DNA from: G965202915 sp965202915
GTDB taxonomy: Bacteria > Pseudomonadota > Gammaproteobacteria > Eutrophobiales > Eutrophobiaceae
NCBI GenBank assembly: GCA_965202915.1
Contig: OZ241847.1
Location: 1,364,001-1,428,000 of the forward strand
Length of the DNA stretch: 64,000 nt
Reading direction: 5' to 3'
This document shows, one piece after another, positions 7,530-16,669 of this stretch. The number at the start of each line of letters is the position of its first letter. Position 1 is the stretch's first letter. The notes beneath the pieces were generated by a model. It was not told the DNA's origin. It was given only the letters and a program-made list of their open reading frames with translations, and did not search any database. The position numbers and the translations under genes were made by a program.

Positions 7530-8903
7530 TTAGAGTGTTTTTCTGCGGATGCTGATGGTGATCCCGATTGCAAGCAGGGCCAATGGCAACAGGAACAGGA
7601 ATCCCAGGCCGATAATGCCGAGGGCGGTGGTGGACAGGGTGATCTGTACGTCTTCGGCGGTTTTGGGGGTGATGGTGATAAAATCATCGTCGCCGCCCAG
7701 CCAGTTGATGAGACGGATCCCCAATTCAAGGTTGCCGCCATTGCCGAGGTAGGTGTTGGAAAGAAAATCGCCGTCGCCGATGACAATAATGCGCTGTTGC
7801 AGGGTGATTAATTCCCGGTCGCTCGGTCGTTCCAATTGCCGTTCCATGGCGACGCCAAGGGTGAGTGGGCCTGATACGTCGGTGGCTTCATCAAAACCGA
7901 TTTCGCCTTTTAATTCTCCGGTTTCACTCCATGCATGATCGCCGGTGCTGAGGATCGGGGTTGCCCGCCAGTCTGAGCGGTGGTTGATTTTCAGCCCCGT
8001 GGCATGGGGAAACAGCGTGGTTAATTTGAATGCCCGGGTCACCGCGTGCGGTTGGTAAAGGCTTTTGGTGACCAGGGTGATGGTGGGTTCGTCGATGCCG
8101 ATCAATGCGCCGGCGGAGTCGACGATGGTGCCGGGGTGGAAGTCTATGCCGAGCAGTTCGGCCAGGCCATCGAGCCCGTGCAGCCCCCCCGGATCGGCCA
8201 GCCATAATAAATTACCGCCGGCATCGATATGGCGGATGACTGCATCGAGTTCGCCCGCCAGGTAGTCTGTTCTTGGTCCGGCGATCACCAGTATAGAGGT
8301 GTTATCGGGTATCGCGGCGGTGTTCACCAGGTTTATCGGCTGCACTTTAAAGCCCCGACCCTGTAATTGCTTAGTCCATTCATGCAGATCGAAATTGGCC
8401 CGGCCCAGCGGGTCACGTTCGCCGTGGCCTTCTATAAACGCAAGCCAGTGGTCCTGTTTTCCGGTCAGGCGCAGCAGGGCATTGGTAAAGGCCTGTTCGT
8501 TGTTTGTTGGTACGTGTTGCTTGCGCTGTTGATAGTGTATGACTAATTCTCCATCAACGCTGATCCCCAGTTCGCGGGTTTCATCGGGGGCCGCGTCCGG
8601 GTTCACAAAATTCAGTTGAATGGTGTTTTTGTGGTTTTGATAGCGTTGGATAAATTTCCTGATGGCGTCGCGCAAGGCCGGATTTTCTCTGGCGTAAGAG
8701 GTCACCTGAATTGGATCGGGCATTTGATCGAGCAGGTCCCGGCTGGCCTTTGAGAGGGTGTGTCGGTCGCTGCGGGTGAGGTCAAACTGTAGCGGATAGC
8801 GATTGCTTAACCAGGCCAGCAGGGCGGCGGTGATGAGTAGCAGCAACAGCATGGCGGTGCTGTTGAGTCGAGATTTGAAACGATTTTCGGCGGTGATTTT
8901 CAT
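7530..8903 (-). CDS. GldG-like ABC transporter auxiliary protein
   Basis: A 457-residue membrane-anchored protein related to the 'ABC-type transport system involved in gliding motility, auxiliary component' family. An N-terminal membrane helix (AMLLLLLITAALLAWLSN) precedes a large soluble domain with motifs such as HGERDPLG and ADPGGLHGLDGLAELLG. A C-terminal helix (near LGIIGLGFLFLLPLALLAIG) ends in a basic tail. I chose the ATG at 8903, two bases after the permease stop; a longer frame starting at 8957 would overlap the permease by about 50 bp. In non-gliding proteobacteria this operon's substrate is unknown. Confidence 0.82.
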   Translation of the reverse strand: MKITAENRFKSRLNSTAMLLLLLITAALLAWLSNRYPLQFDLTRSDRHTLSKASRDLLDQMPDPIQVTSYARENPALRDAIRKFIQRYQNHKNTIQLNFVNPDAAPDETRELGISVDGELVIHYQQRKQHVPTNNEQAFTNALLRLTGKQDHWLAFIEGHGERDPLGRANFDLHEWTKQLQGRGFKVQPINLVNTAAIPDNTSILVIAGPRTDYLAGELDAVIRHIDAGGNLLWLADPGGLHGLDGLAELLGIDFHPGTIVDSAGALIGIDEPTITLVTKSLYQPHAVTRAFKLTTLFPHATGLKINHRSDWRATPILSTGDHAWSETGELKGEIGFDEATDVSGPLTLGVAMERQLERPSDRELITLQQRIIVIGDGDFLSNTYLGNGGNLELGIRLINWLGGDDDFITITPKTAEDVQITLSTTALGIIGLGFLFLLPLALLAIGITISIRRKTL

Positions 8904-8905
8904 GC

Positions 8906-9655
8906 TTAGCCGTGGAGTCGTTCGGCGTCCAGCCGCCATATCGTCAGTATGATGCAACAGCCGCTGAGTATGAGGTAATACAGGACGTCAACTGAATTGA
9001 ATATACCGTCCAATAAGCTGTTGTAGTGGCGTAATAATGACAGGTATGAGAATACCCCGGCCATTTTTTCGGAGGCATTGAGGCCGGCAAGGTTGATGAT
9101 CCACATTATGAATAATGCCCCGAAGGTGGCGGTTGCGGCCACCGCGGGCGACCGGCATAGTGATGAGATGAATAAGCCTATCGCGGCGAAGCTCGACACC
9201 AGCAGGGTTAAACCGGCCAGGCCGGCAAATAATTGACCCATATCGAGTGGGGTGCCAAATAACAGGGATAGCGGCATTAACGATATTATGCCGATCAGGC
9301 AGAGGTAGAACAGGATTATGGCCAGGTATTTTCCCAGCACCAGTTGGGTGAGGGTAATGGGTGAGGACATGAGTAGTTTGATTGTGCCTGAGCGCCGCTC
9401 TTCGCTGATCAGGCGCATGGTGAGTAAGGGCGAGACTAATAGTAATATGATCCCGCTGATCTGCAGGACGCCGGCGACGACGGTTTCGGTAACTCCTTTA
9501 TGTGCTTGCCAGGTGCCCGGGCTCAGGTATTGCTGTAATAGAACGTAAAAAAAGACGGCGGTTAAAAATTGTACCACCGCCATAATGGTCCAGGCCAACG
9601 GCGATTTGAATATTCGGCGCAATTCATTGCCGGCAATGTAACACAGGATGGGCAT
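8906..9655 (-). CDS. ABC-2 type permease (GldF-like)
   Basis: A 249-residue integral membrane protein with about six hydrophobic segments. It opens with the ABC-2 signature of this group (MPILCYIAGNELRRIFKSPL, then AW) and has the loop motif ISEERRSGTIKLLMSSPI that is typical of ABC-2 permeases. It starts two bases after the ATPase stop and is followed directly by the GldG-like gene, so the three are co-transcribed. It should form the membrane channel with the ATPase. Confidence 0.88.
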   Translation of the reverse strand: MPILCYIAGNELRRIFKSPLAWTIMAVVQFLTAVFFYVLLQQYLSPGTWQAHKGVTETVVAGVLQISGIILLLVSPLLTMRLISEERRSGTIKLLMSSPITLTQLVLGKYLAIILFYLCLIGIISLMPLSLLFGTPLDMGQLFAGLAGLTLLVSSFAAIGLFISSLCRSPAVAATATFGALFIMWIINLAGLNASEKMAGVFSYLSLLRHYNSLLDGIFNSVDVLYYLILSGCCIILTIWRLDAERLHG

Positions 9656-9657
9656 GA

Positions 9658-10602
9658 TTATTTTGTCGCCTCGTTATCGTTTAAGGTCAACTGAATAAAC
9701 ATCGATTCCAGGCTGTCATGCAGCGGACTCAGCCGAAGCAGTTCCCAGCGGTGGGTGAGAATGGCGTTGAGCAGGGGATCGGTGGTGTTATGACCGGCCT
9801 CGAATTCCAGCCTGAAGGCGTTATTTTTGGTTGCGACCGCGGATTTAACGCCGTCGATGGCAAGCAGGTCTGCAATATCCGGGGGATGGGCCAGTGTCAG
9901 TTCGACGCCCGGCAGTCCCGGATCGATTTTTTGCAGGCGGTTTATCGCCTGGTCCAGCACTAATTTCCCCTGGTTGATGATCACCACCCGATCACACAGG
10001 CTTTGCACTTCGGACAGGATATGGGTGGAGAGCAGGATGCTATGGTCTTGTCCGAGTTCATGCATGAGCTCGCGGATCTCTTTGATCTGAATGGGGTCCA
10101 GCCCGGAGGTGGGTTCGTCCAGGATGATCGCCGCGGGGTTGTGGATGATGGCCTGGGCAATGCCCACTCGTTGTTGGTAGCCCCTGGAGAGGTTGCCTAT
10201 GAGTCTTTTGCCGACCTGTTCCAGGCCGCAGCGTGATTTGCTTGCGTCTATGGCCCGGGGCAATTCGGATCCTGGGATATGGCGCAGGTGTGCGCAATAA
10301 TGCAGGTATTCATCTACGCTGAGATCGGTATAAACGGGCGGCTGTTCGGGCAGGAAACCAATATGCTGTTTGGCCGGTCCGGGATCGGTATGGATATTTA
10401 TGCCGGCGATCTGAATGCCGCCGGTGCTCGGCGCCAGCACCCCGGCGATCATTTGCATGGTGGTGGATTTGCCGGCGCCGTTGGGTCCGAGAAAACCCAG
10501 GATCTCGCCGCGCCGGACCTGGAATGAAACATTGTCGACGGCGACGTTGTTGCCATAATGCCGTGACAGCGAATCGATTTGCATCAGGGTTTGTGTTTTC
10601 AT
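9658..10602 (-). CDS. ABC transporter ATP-binding protein (GldA-like)
   Basis: A 314-residue ATPase, first gene of the operon. Visible are Walker A GPNGAGKST, the signature LSRGYQQR, Walker B AIILDEPTSGLDP and the switch His in LLSTHILSE. A C-terminal extension of about 90 residues is typical of exporters partnered with ABC-2 permeases. A second Met at residue 7 (MQIDSLSRHYG) is a possible alternative start. It powers the GldF-like permease encoded downstream; the cargo cannot be predicted. Confidence 0.92.
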   Translation of the reverse strand: MKTQTLMQIDSLSRHYGNNVAVDNVSFQVRRGEILGFLGPNGAGKSTTMQMIAGVLAPSTGGIQIAGINIHTDPGPAKQHIGFLPEQPPVYTDLSVDEYLHYCAHLRHIPGSELPRAIDASKSRCGLEQVGKRLIGNLSRGYQQRVGIAQAIIHNPAAIILDEPTSGLDPIQIKEIRELMHELGQDHSILLSTHILSEVQSLCDRVVIINQGKLVLDQAINRLQKIDPGLPGVELTLAHPPDIADLLAIDGVKSAVATKNNAFRLEFEAGHNTTDPLLNAILTHRWELLRLSPLHDSLESMFIQLTLNDNEATK

Positions 10603-10926
10603 TGCATGGTCATTATCAGATAGTGGCCGCGCCTTTATGGGTTTGTCTGGCCGTATCCGACGGTGGAATTGGGCTTAGAGTTAAAGATGCGCCCAATATA
10701 TGGTATATTGCGGTAATTGTCCAGATAAGGTATAAGCCGGATAATATGAGCCGTCGGTAATGTATGGATAGGCGGGCGTGCGATGCCCTGCCATACCTTG
10801 CCATGCGTTGAGTTACGGGTGGCGAGCAAAAACCGGAGAAATGGGCTAAACTTATAATGAATGGTCGAGTACCATAGGAAATACAATATTTTATGAATTT
10901 GTTGGCGATCAATTAAGGAGGTGGCC
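10603..10926. other. Divergent intergenic region between ABC operon and desaturase
   Basis: 324 bp without a supported gene. It holds a candidate plus-strand promoter (10717-10745), a separate TATAAT at 10853-10858 without a good -35, a short palindrome ATGGT-CGAGT-ACCAT at 10861-10875 that could be an operator, and the desaturase Shine-Dalgarno sequence. Short ORFs in both strands look non-coding. Confidence 0.6.
10717..10745 (+). promoter_or_regulatory. Candidate sigma70 promoter for the desaturase
   Basis: TTGTCC at 10717-10722, a 17-bp spacer and GATAAT at 10740-10745 (five of six -10 matches). It would give a leader of about 175 bases. The TATAAT at 10853 is an alternative -10. Confidence 0.4.
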
Positions 10927-12108
10927 ATGATTTTTCTTGACGGAATTTTTTCTTTGCCGATTTGGGGGTACGTGCTTTATGCCCTGGTGCTGACGCATAT
11001 TACCATTGTTTCGGTCACCTTGTTTTTACACCGTCATCAGGCGCATCGTTCTTTGTGGTTGCATCCGATATGCAGTCATTTCTTTCGTTTTTGGCTGTGG
11101 TTGACAACCGGCATGCTTACCCGCGAGTGGGTGGCCATACACCGCAAACATCATGCCGAGGTTGAGACCGAACTTGATCCGCATAGCCCCAGTGTCCATG
11201 GCGTTGGCAAAGTTTTGTGGGAGGGGACTGAGTTGTACAGGAAGGAGTCACTGAACGCCAAGACGCTTCAGGATTACGGTCATGAGACTCCCGATGATTG
11301 GGTTGAGCGGAACGTGTACAGCAAATATACGATGTCGGGGATCGGTGCCATGCTGGTGATTAATTTTATTCTATTGGGGTTTGCCGGGGTTTCAATCTGG
11401 GCCGTGCAGATGATGTGGATACCTTTTTTTGCCGCCGGAGTGATCAACGGCATTGGCCATTGGGGGGGGTATAGAAATTTTGAGACTCAGGATGCCTCAA
11501 CCAATATAGTGCCCTGGGGGATCGTGATTGGCGGTGAGGAACTGCATAATAATCACCATGCCTTTGCCAGCTCGGCCAAGTTTTCTTGTAAATGGTGGGA
11601 ATTTGATATCGGCTGGTTGTACATTCGGGCCCTGGCGGTATGCGGTTTGGCCAGGGTTAAAACCCGGGCGCCGACGTTATTGTTTAATTTTAAGAAAATT
11701 CAAATCGATCATGACACCGTGGGGGCGGTGATCGCCAATCGTTTGCAGGTCATGGCTGAATATGCCAGTCGCGTTATCACGACGGTTTATAACCAGGAAT
11801 CGGCCAAGGCCATGCAGGCCAGCGGAAATTACGTCAGCAGCGATCAGCGTTTATTGCGCAAAGCGGATAACCAGCTGGACCCGAAGGCGCGTCAGCGGCT
11901 GGCGGTGTTGCTGGAACAGCACGATGCGTTGAAGGTTGTGTATGGTTTTCGCCAACGCCTGCAGGAACTGTGGCTGAAAAAATCGGCGACCAGGGAGTCT
12001 TTGCTGGCGGATCTGCAGGAATGGTGCCATCAGGCCGAGGCATCCGGCATAGAGGCATTACAGGAGTTTGCACACCGGCTGCGCGGTTACACCCTCCAGC
12101 CTGTTTGA
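10927..12108 (+). CDS. Membrane fatty acid (acyl-CoA type) desaturase
   Basis: A 393-residue di-iron desaturase that introduces a double bond into acyl chains at the inner membrane. The three histidine boxes are HRHQAH, HRKHH and HNNHH (after EEL), the pattern of the delta-9 acyl-CoA/acyl-lipid family. Hydrophobic segments precede and separate the boxes. I chose ATG 10927 over the in-frame GTG 10921 because AAGGAGG (10915-10921) lies about five bases before the ATG. A C-terminal extension of about 120 residues after the third box is charged and helical and is longer than in minimal desaturases. The gene appears monocistronic. Confidence 0.92.
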   Translation: MIFLDGIFSLPIWGYVLYALVLTHITIVSVTLFLHRHQAHRSLWLHPICSHFFRFWLWLTTGMLTREWVAIHRKHHAEVETELDPHSPSVHGVGKVLWEGTELYRKESLNAKTLQDYGHETPDDWVERNVYSKYTMSGIGAMLVINFILLGFAGVSIWAVQMMWIPFFAAGVINGIGHWGGYRNFETQDASTNIVPWGIVIGGEELHNNHHAFASSAKFSCKWWEFDIGWLYIRALAVCGLARVKTRAPTLLFNFKKIQIDHDTVGAVIANRLQVMAEYASRVITTVYNQESAKAMQASGNYVSSDQRLLRKADNQLDPKARQRLAVLLEQHDALKVVYGFRQRLQELWLKKSATRESLLADLQEWCHQAEASGIEALQEFAHRLRGYTLQPV

Positions 12109-12187
12109 GATTTCCATACCAGGATCACCGCTTTATCAGCGGCGAGGTGCGCGCAGGGCGCGATTATTTACCCGGCCATTTACCCGG

Positions 12188-12343
12188 CTATTTAATTTTA
12201 GCCTCTTTGTAGATCACGTGTTTGCGGATAACCGGATCATATTTTTTAATCTCTATTTTATCCGGCAGGGTGCGTTTGTTTTTTGTCGTAGTGTAATAGT
12301 GGCCGGTGCCGGCGGATGAGACCAATTTAATTTTATCACGCAT
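12188..12343 (-). CDS. rpmG: 50S ribosomal protein L33
   Basis: A 51-residue ribosomal protein. The translation starts MRDKIKLVSSAGTGHYYTTT and ends with HVIYKEAKIK, matching gammaproteobacterial L33. There is no CXXC zinc pair, so this is the zinc-independent type. A good Shine-Dalgarno (AGGAG, seven bases before the ATG at 12343) follows rpmB closely, giving the usual rpmB-rpmG pair. The stop is TAG at 12190-12188. Confidence 0.96.
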   Translation of the reverse strand: MRDKIKLVSSAGTGHYYTTTKNKRTLPDKIEIKKYDPVIRKHVIYKEAKIK

Positions 12344-12352
12344 TTTTTTCTC

Positions 12353-12589
12353 CTAAATCCTGTCGCCGCGGTTACGCATTTCGGCCAATACCTGTTCGAT
12401 ACCTTTTTTGTCTATGATCCGCAACCCCTGATTGCTGACGCGCAAATGCACCCAGCGTTTCTCGGTTGCCACCCAGAATCGACGGTCGTGCAAATTCGGC
12501 AAAAAACGGCGGCGCGTCTTATTATGGGCGTGGGAAACATTATTCCCCGCCATCGGTCGTTTTCCGGTTACCTGACATACTCGTGACAT
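12353..12589 (-). CDS. rpmB: 50S ribosomal protein L28
   Basis: A 78-residue L28. The N-terminus MSRVCQVTGKRPMAGNNVSH, the basic stretch NKTRRRFLPNL and the central RFWVATEKRWVHLRVS are family hallmarks, and the length is normal. It is the first gene of rpmB-rpmG and is preceded by a strong promoter at 12623-12651. Confidence 0.97.
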   Translation of the reverse strand: MSRVCQVTGKRPMAGNNVSHAHNKTRRRFLPNLHDRRFWVATEKRWVHLRVSNQGLRIIDKKGIEQVLAEMRNRGDRI

Positions 12590-12622
12590 CGTAAATTTCC
12601 ACTGCTTTAATAAAGGGGAGTG

Positions 12623-12651
12623 ATTATATCTTGAATCGTGGTTTGATTCAA
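12623..12651 (-). promoter_or_regulatory. Promoter of rpmB-rpmG
   Basis: On the minus strand, TTGAAT (12651-12646), a 17-bp spacer and a perfect TATAAT (12628-12623). The transcript would start near 12616, about 27 bases before the rpmB ATG. Spacing and near-consensus boxes make this one of the best promoters in the window. Confidence 0.7.
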
Positions 12652-12850
12652 ATGCACGTAGCCGGCCCGGCGGAGTTGGCCGAGGGCCGGGGCTGAGCCG
12701 GGGGGCGGGGTTATTCAGTGCACCCGATTTGCCATCAGTGCGGGTGCCGGCGATTTGTCCGGTTGACTGGCGACCGGTTCTCGCGGGACGCCCCGGGACG
12801 AACCTGGGGACGGTTAAATAATAAAGGATAAAATGATAACGATATTAGTG

Positions 12851-12856
12851 TATAAT
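12851..12856 (+). promoter_or_regulatory. Candidate -10 box of the small lipoprotein gene
   Basis: A perfect TATAAT, 24 bases before the lipoprotein ATG at 12881. The -35 region at the expected distance is weak (AT-rich, about 12828). Confidence 0.4.
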
Positions 12857-12880
12857 TCGATTTTTTTTGGAGAAAACCTG

Positions 12881-13099
12881 ATGACTTACGTATTGCGAGT
12901 TTTGGCTTTAATGGTATTTCTTGGTTTGAGTGCCTGCGGTGACAATGATACGGCCGGACAGGATGGTGCGCCGGGTGAAAGTGCAAACGGCGGTGCGGCA
13001 CCCATGACCGATACCGGGACGATGGTGGTGCCGGCTTCGGAGCGGGCTGAGGGGGTCGTGTATCAGGATGAGATCTATGCCGGCTGGCCCTACCAGTAA
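12881..13099 (+). CDS. Small putative lipoprotein
   Basis: A 72-residue predicted lipoprotein with no recognised family. The start is ATG 12881, preceded by GGAG eight bases upstream. Residues 1-19 form a signal peptide ending in the lipobox LSAC, so Cys 20 would be lipidated. Asp residues (GDND) just after the Cys hint at inner-membrane retention by the E. coli rule, but only loosely. The remainder is Gly/Ala/Asp-rich and low in complexity (GQDGAPGESANGG), then VYQDEIYAGWPYQ. An in-frame ATG at 12833 would add 16 residues and break the signal peptide layout. Confidence 0.6.
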   Translation: MTYVLRVLALMVFLGLSACGDNDTAGQDGAPGESANGGAAPMTDTGTMVVPASERAEGVVYQDEIYAGWPYQ

Positions 13100-13574
13100 G
13101 TAGATATAGTAGAGAGAAATCGGTCCGGTGCCATTCGCCGGGCGATGGATTATTGTGCTGTTCATGTTCGTTATGGGCCATTATGGCGGCTTGATAAGCA
13201 TTTGCCGGTCATCGGTGCACTGGTGCGATCAAGGTGCCGGTGTCCGGTGAAGGTTATCGCCCACGTTGCCAGACCTTGGGGTTTTTTAATTGTCGTTCGG
13301 TGATTAAGTATGCGCTGTCAACGTCTATTGGGGGCATTCCCGGTTGATTGCCCGATGGTGTTGTACAGGCACCGGTTGCGACCTTGCAGTACGTCTTAAA
13401 ACCGCGGTTGGAGCGGTGGCGTTATCGGCCAGGATAAACCCTTGTTGCCTGAGTTTGGCGGGCTGGCGTACGGTCGGAGCTAAAATCCATCCCGGCTGTT
13501 CCGGTTTATCAGTCAAGTGATAAACGATGCGGTATAACGGCAGTAGCCAACTTTTAGGACGATGATCTGCGTTT
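13100..13574. other. Intergenic region before mutS, no supported gene
   Basis: 475 bp. An 85-codon minus-strand frame (13582-13325) overlaps the mutS start and shows no family features. I see no clear promoter, terminator or RNA gene. Composition is similar to the flanks, so a decayed gene is possible but unproven. Confidence 0.5.
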
Positions 13575-16121
13575 ATGGACACTCAGCATACCCCGATAAT
13601 CCGGCAATATCTGGGGATCAAAAATGATCACCCGGATAAACTGCTGTTTTTCCGCGTTGGTGATTTTTATGAGTTATTTTATGAAGACGCGAAAAAAGCC
13701 GCACGCATGCTCAATATTGCGCTGACTTCACGCGGGAAATCCGCAGGTCAGGCAATACCCATGGCCGGTGTGCCTTTTCACGCGATAGATAATTATCTGG
13801 CCAAATTGATCGAACAGGGTGAATCCGCGGCGATCTGTGAACAGATTGGCGATCCTGCTTTAATCAAAGGGCCGGTGGAGAGAAAGGTGGTCAGAATCGT
13901 AACTCCCGGTACGGTTACTGAGGAAAATTTACTTCCTGATCAGGGTGAGAATTTATTACTTGCGGTTAGTCAAGACGGTGAAATGACCGGTATTGCCAGC
14001 CTTGATTTAAGCAGCGGTCGTATATTCCTGTCAGAACATGACGCCCTCGATTCATTTTTAATGGAGATCGAGTGTTTGCAGCCCGCGGAGATCGTGTTGA
14101 ATGAAGCCGGTGATCTGCACAATCAAATTACTGTTGGCTGCGCGCGTGATCTCCGGCCGGATTGGTATTTTAATCACAGTTCGGCGGTGGAATTAATAAA
14201 GAAACAATATCAGGTCCATGATCTTGTCGGGCTGGGTTGTCATGATCTGCCCGCGGCCGTATCGGCGTTGGGGGCGTTGTTAAATTATTTGCACGAAACT
14301 CAGTTCACCGATATTCCACATTTGCAAATACCGCGGATTAATTCGCAGGATGAGATCATCGGCATGGACGCGGTCAGTCGACGCAATCTGGAGCTCGATG
14401 CCTGCCTGTCCGGTGAACACGACTACAGCCTGGCAAAGATAATAGATACCACCTCAACCTGTATGGGAAGCCGCCTGTTACGTCGTTGGCTGCATCAGCC
14501 GCTCAGGAATCATGATGTATTGCGGCTTAGGTATGACGCCGTTGAACAATTATTGATCGACCGCCGGCATACCCGGTTGCATGAATGTATGCGTGCGATC
14601 AGTGACGTGGAACGGATCAATACGCGCATCGCAATGAATTCGGCACGCCCCCGTGATTTGGTGCAGTTAAAGCTGTCACTGGCACAATTGCCCGCATTGA
14701 AGCGAATGCTGACGGATATTGACAGCCCGCGTATCCGGGCGCTGGATAATGATATGGGTGATTTTCAGGCGTTAACCGAGTTACTCGATAAAGCGATATT
14801 GGAAACGCCGTCGATAACCATACGTGAAGGCGGCGTCATTGCCGATGGTTATGATCCCGAGTTGGATGAATTGCGCCATCTTAGTCGGGACGCGAGTGAG
14901 TACCTGCAGAATCTGGAACACCGCGAACGGGCTCGGACCGGCGTGCAAACGCTCAAAGTGGGGTTTAACCGCGTCCACGGCTATTATATTGAAGTGAGTA
15001 AACACCACTCCGCCAACATGCCGAATGAGTATAGCCGCAGACAAACATTAAAATCGGCGGAACGTTTTATCACCGCCGAGTTAAAGAATTTTGAAGATAA
15101 AATTCTGGGCGCCAGGGATAAGGCATTAAGGAGGGAAAAACATCTCTATGAGCAACTTTTGCTGGAGGTGGCCGCATATTCAAGCAGACTGCAATTATGC
15201 TCCGACGCCATAGCGGAACTTGACGTTTACCTGTCTTTTGCCGAACGTGCGCAAACCCTGAATTTCGACCGGCCTGAGCTCTCCGTTGACCCGGGCATAC
15301 ATATTACCGAGGGTCGCCATCCGGTCATTGAACAGGTGCGAACCGAGCCTTTTATCGCCAACGATCTGCTGCTGGATGAATCCAGGCGCATGTTGGTGAT
15401 CACCGGCCCCAATATGGGTGGGAAATCAACTTATATGAGACAAACCGCCTTGATCATTGTTCTTGCCCACATAGGCAGTTACGTGCCCGCCAGGCAGGCC
15501 GTTATCGGCCCCATTGATAGAATTTTCACGCGTATTGGTGCGGCCGATGATCTTGCCAGTGGGCGGTCCACTTTTATGGTTGAGATGACTGAGACCTCCA
15601 ACATCCTTAATCATGCAACCAAAAACAGTTTGGTTCTGATGGATGAAGTCGGCAGGGGAACCAGTACTTTTGATGGTCTGGCACTGGCCTGGGCCTGTGC
15701 CGGCCACTTGATACATAATAATCAGGCCTTTGTTCTGTTCGCCACCCATTATTTTGAATTGACCGCACTGGCGGAGCGGGAACCGCAGGCTGATAACGTC
15801 CATATAGAGGCGGTGGAGCACAATGACAAAATTGTGTTTTTGCATACGGTAAAACCGGGGGCGACTTCCCGCAGTTACGGTCTCCAGGTCGCCGCTCTCG
15901 CCGGCCTGCCGGACAGCGTGATCGCTCAGGCTAAAAAACGCCTGAGCAATATGGAACAACAGTATCAAAGCAAAAAAGCCCAAAAACAACGGCAAACCGA
16001 CTTATTTCAGCGGCAACCCGCGGTTGAAACTCTGTTGAAAACGATAGAGCCTAATGAGCTGTCACCCAAACAGGCGCTGGATTTTCTTTATCAACTATGT
16101 TCAATAATCGGTAAGGATTGA
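13575..16121 (+). CDS. mutS: DNA mismatch repair protein MutS
   Basis: An 848-residue mismatch-recognition ATPase, close to the 853 of E. coli. The mismatch-reading Phe-X-Glu motif is F31-Y-E33 in GDFYELF. The ATPase has Walker A GPNMGGKST near residue 612, the Walker B/signature stretch LMDEVGRGTSTFDGLALAWA and the switch ATHYFELT. The C-terminal helices (about 790-848) carry a tail as in the beta-clamp-binding and tetramerisation region. fdxA follows, a common gammaproteobacterial order. The gene is intact, so this genome is not an obvious mutator on this evidence. Confidence 0.98.
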   Translation: MDTQHTPIIRQYLGIKNDHPDKLLFFRVGDFYELFYEDAKKAARMLNIALTSRGKSAGQAIPMAGVPFHAIDNYLAKLIEQGESAAICEQIGDPALIKGPVERKVVRIVTPGTVTEENLLPDQGENLLLAVSQDGEMTGIASLDLSSGRIFLSEHDALDSFLMEIECLQPAEIVLNEAGDLHNQITVGCARDLRPDWYFNHSSAVELIKKQYQVHDLVGLGCHDLPAAVSALGALLNYLHETQFTDIPHLQIPRINSQDEIIGMDAVSRRNLELDACLSGEHDYSLAKIIDTTSTCMGSRLLRRWLHQPLRNHDVLRLRYDAVEQLLIDRRHTRLHECMRAISDVERINTRIAMNSARPRDLVQLKLSLAQLPALKRMLTDIDSPRIRALDNDMGDFQALTELLDKAILETPSITIREGGVIADGYDPELDELRHLSRDASEYLQNLEHRERARTGVQTLKVGFNRVHGYYIEVSKHHSANMPNEYSRRQTLKSAERFITAELKNFEDKILGARDKALRREKHLYEQLLLEVAAYSSRLQLCSDAIAELDVYLSFAERAQTLNFDRPELSVDPGIHITEGRHPVIEQVRTEPFIANDLLLDESRRMLVITGPNMGGKSTYMRQTALIIVLAHIGSYVPARQAVIGPIDRIFTRIGAADDLASGRSTFMVEMTETSNILNHATKNSLVLMDEVGRGTSTFDGLALAWACAGHLIHNNQAFVLFATHYFELTALAEREPQADNVHIEAVEHNDKIVFLHTVKPGATSRSYGLQVAALAGLPDSVIAQAKKRLSNMEQQYQSKKAQKQRQTDLFQRQPAVETLLKTIEPNELSPKQALDFLYQLCSIIGKD

Positions 16122-16243
16122 TTGTCCATTGAGCGGATTTGTGTAATATTAGTGATGAATTCATATAAAATCTTTTTCAATCCGGCGATATGGGGTTATG
16201 ATCGCCATGATAAACTGGAAACTATTATTTAGAGAGAAGTGTT

Positions 16244-16567
16244 ATGGCATTTGTTATCACTAATAATTGTATTAAATGTAAATATACCGATTGCGTTGAA
16301 GTCTGCCCCGTGGACTGTTTTCACGAAGGCCCCAATATGCTGGTGATTGATCCGGATGAGTGTATTGACTGCACTTTATGTGTGCCGGAATGCCCGGTTG
16401 ACGCGATTATGGCCGAAGAAGACGTGCCTGAGCCTATGCAGCAGTTTATTGAACTCAATGCGGAACTTTCCAGGGAATGGCCGGTGATCAATTCCATAAA
16501 GGACGCGCCCGAGGACGCCGATGAGTGGAAAGATAACGAGGATAAGTTACAATACCTGGAGAGATAA
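16244..16567 (+). CDS. fdxA: Seven-iron ferredoxin FdxA
   Basis: A 107-residue ferredoxin carrying one [3Fe-4S] and one [4Fe-4S] cluster. The N-terminal half has the cysteine pattern CIKCKYTDCVEVCPVDCF and the second motif CIDCTLCVPECP. The acidic C-terminal half is typical of the proteobacterial FdxA family. It is a small cytosolic electron carrier, often found just after mutS. Its partner enzyme is not evident here. Confidence 0.96.
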   Translation: MAFVITNNCIKCKYTDCVEVCPVDCFHEGPNMLVIDPDECIDCTLCVPECPVDAIMAEEDVPEPMQQFIELNAELSREWPVINSIKDAPEDADEWKDNEDKLQYLER

Positions 16568-16669
16568 ATTATCCGTTGTTGCTTATGATAGGTAAAAATA
16601 CCCGTGTCCATAACAGCCCTGTCTCCTTTCTTCAGCGTCGGGCCGTCCGGTTAAGCCTGTCTCAATGAG

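Noticed and set aside
13325..13582. 85-codon minus-strand ORF before mutS
   Set aside because: No family features, overlaps the mutS start, no ribosome site; possibly a decayed remnant but not supportable.
16122..16243. Promoter of fdxA (TTGTCC with TAATAT, 16-bp spacer)
   Set aside because: Only four of six matches in each box and a non-optimal spacer; too weak to list.
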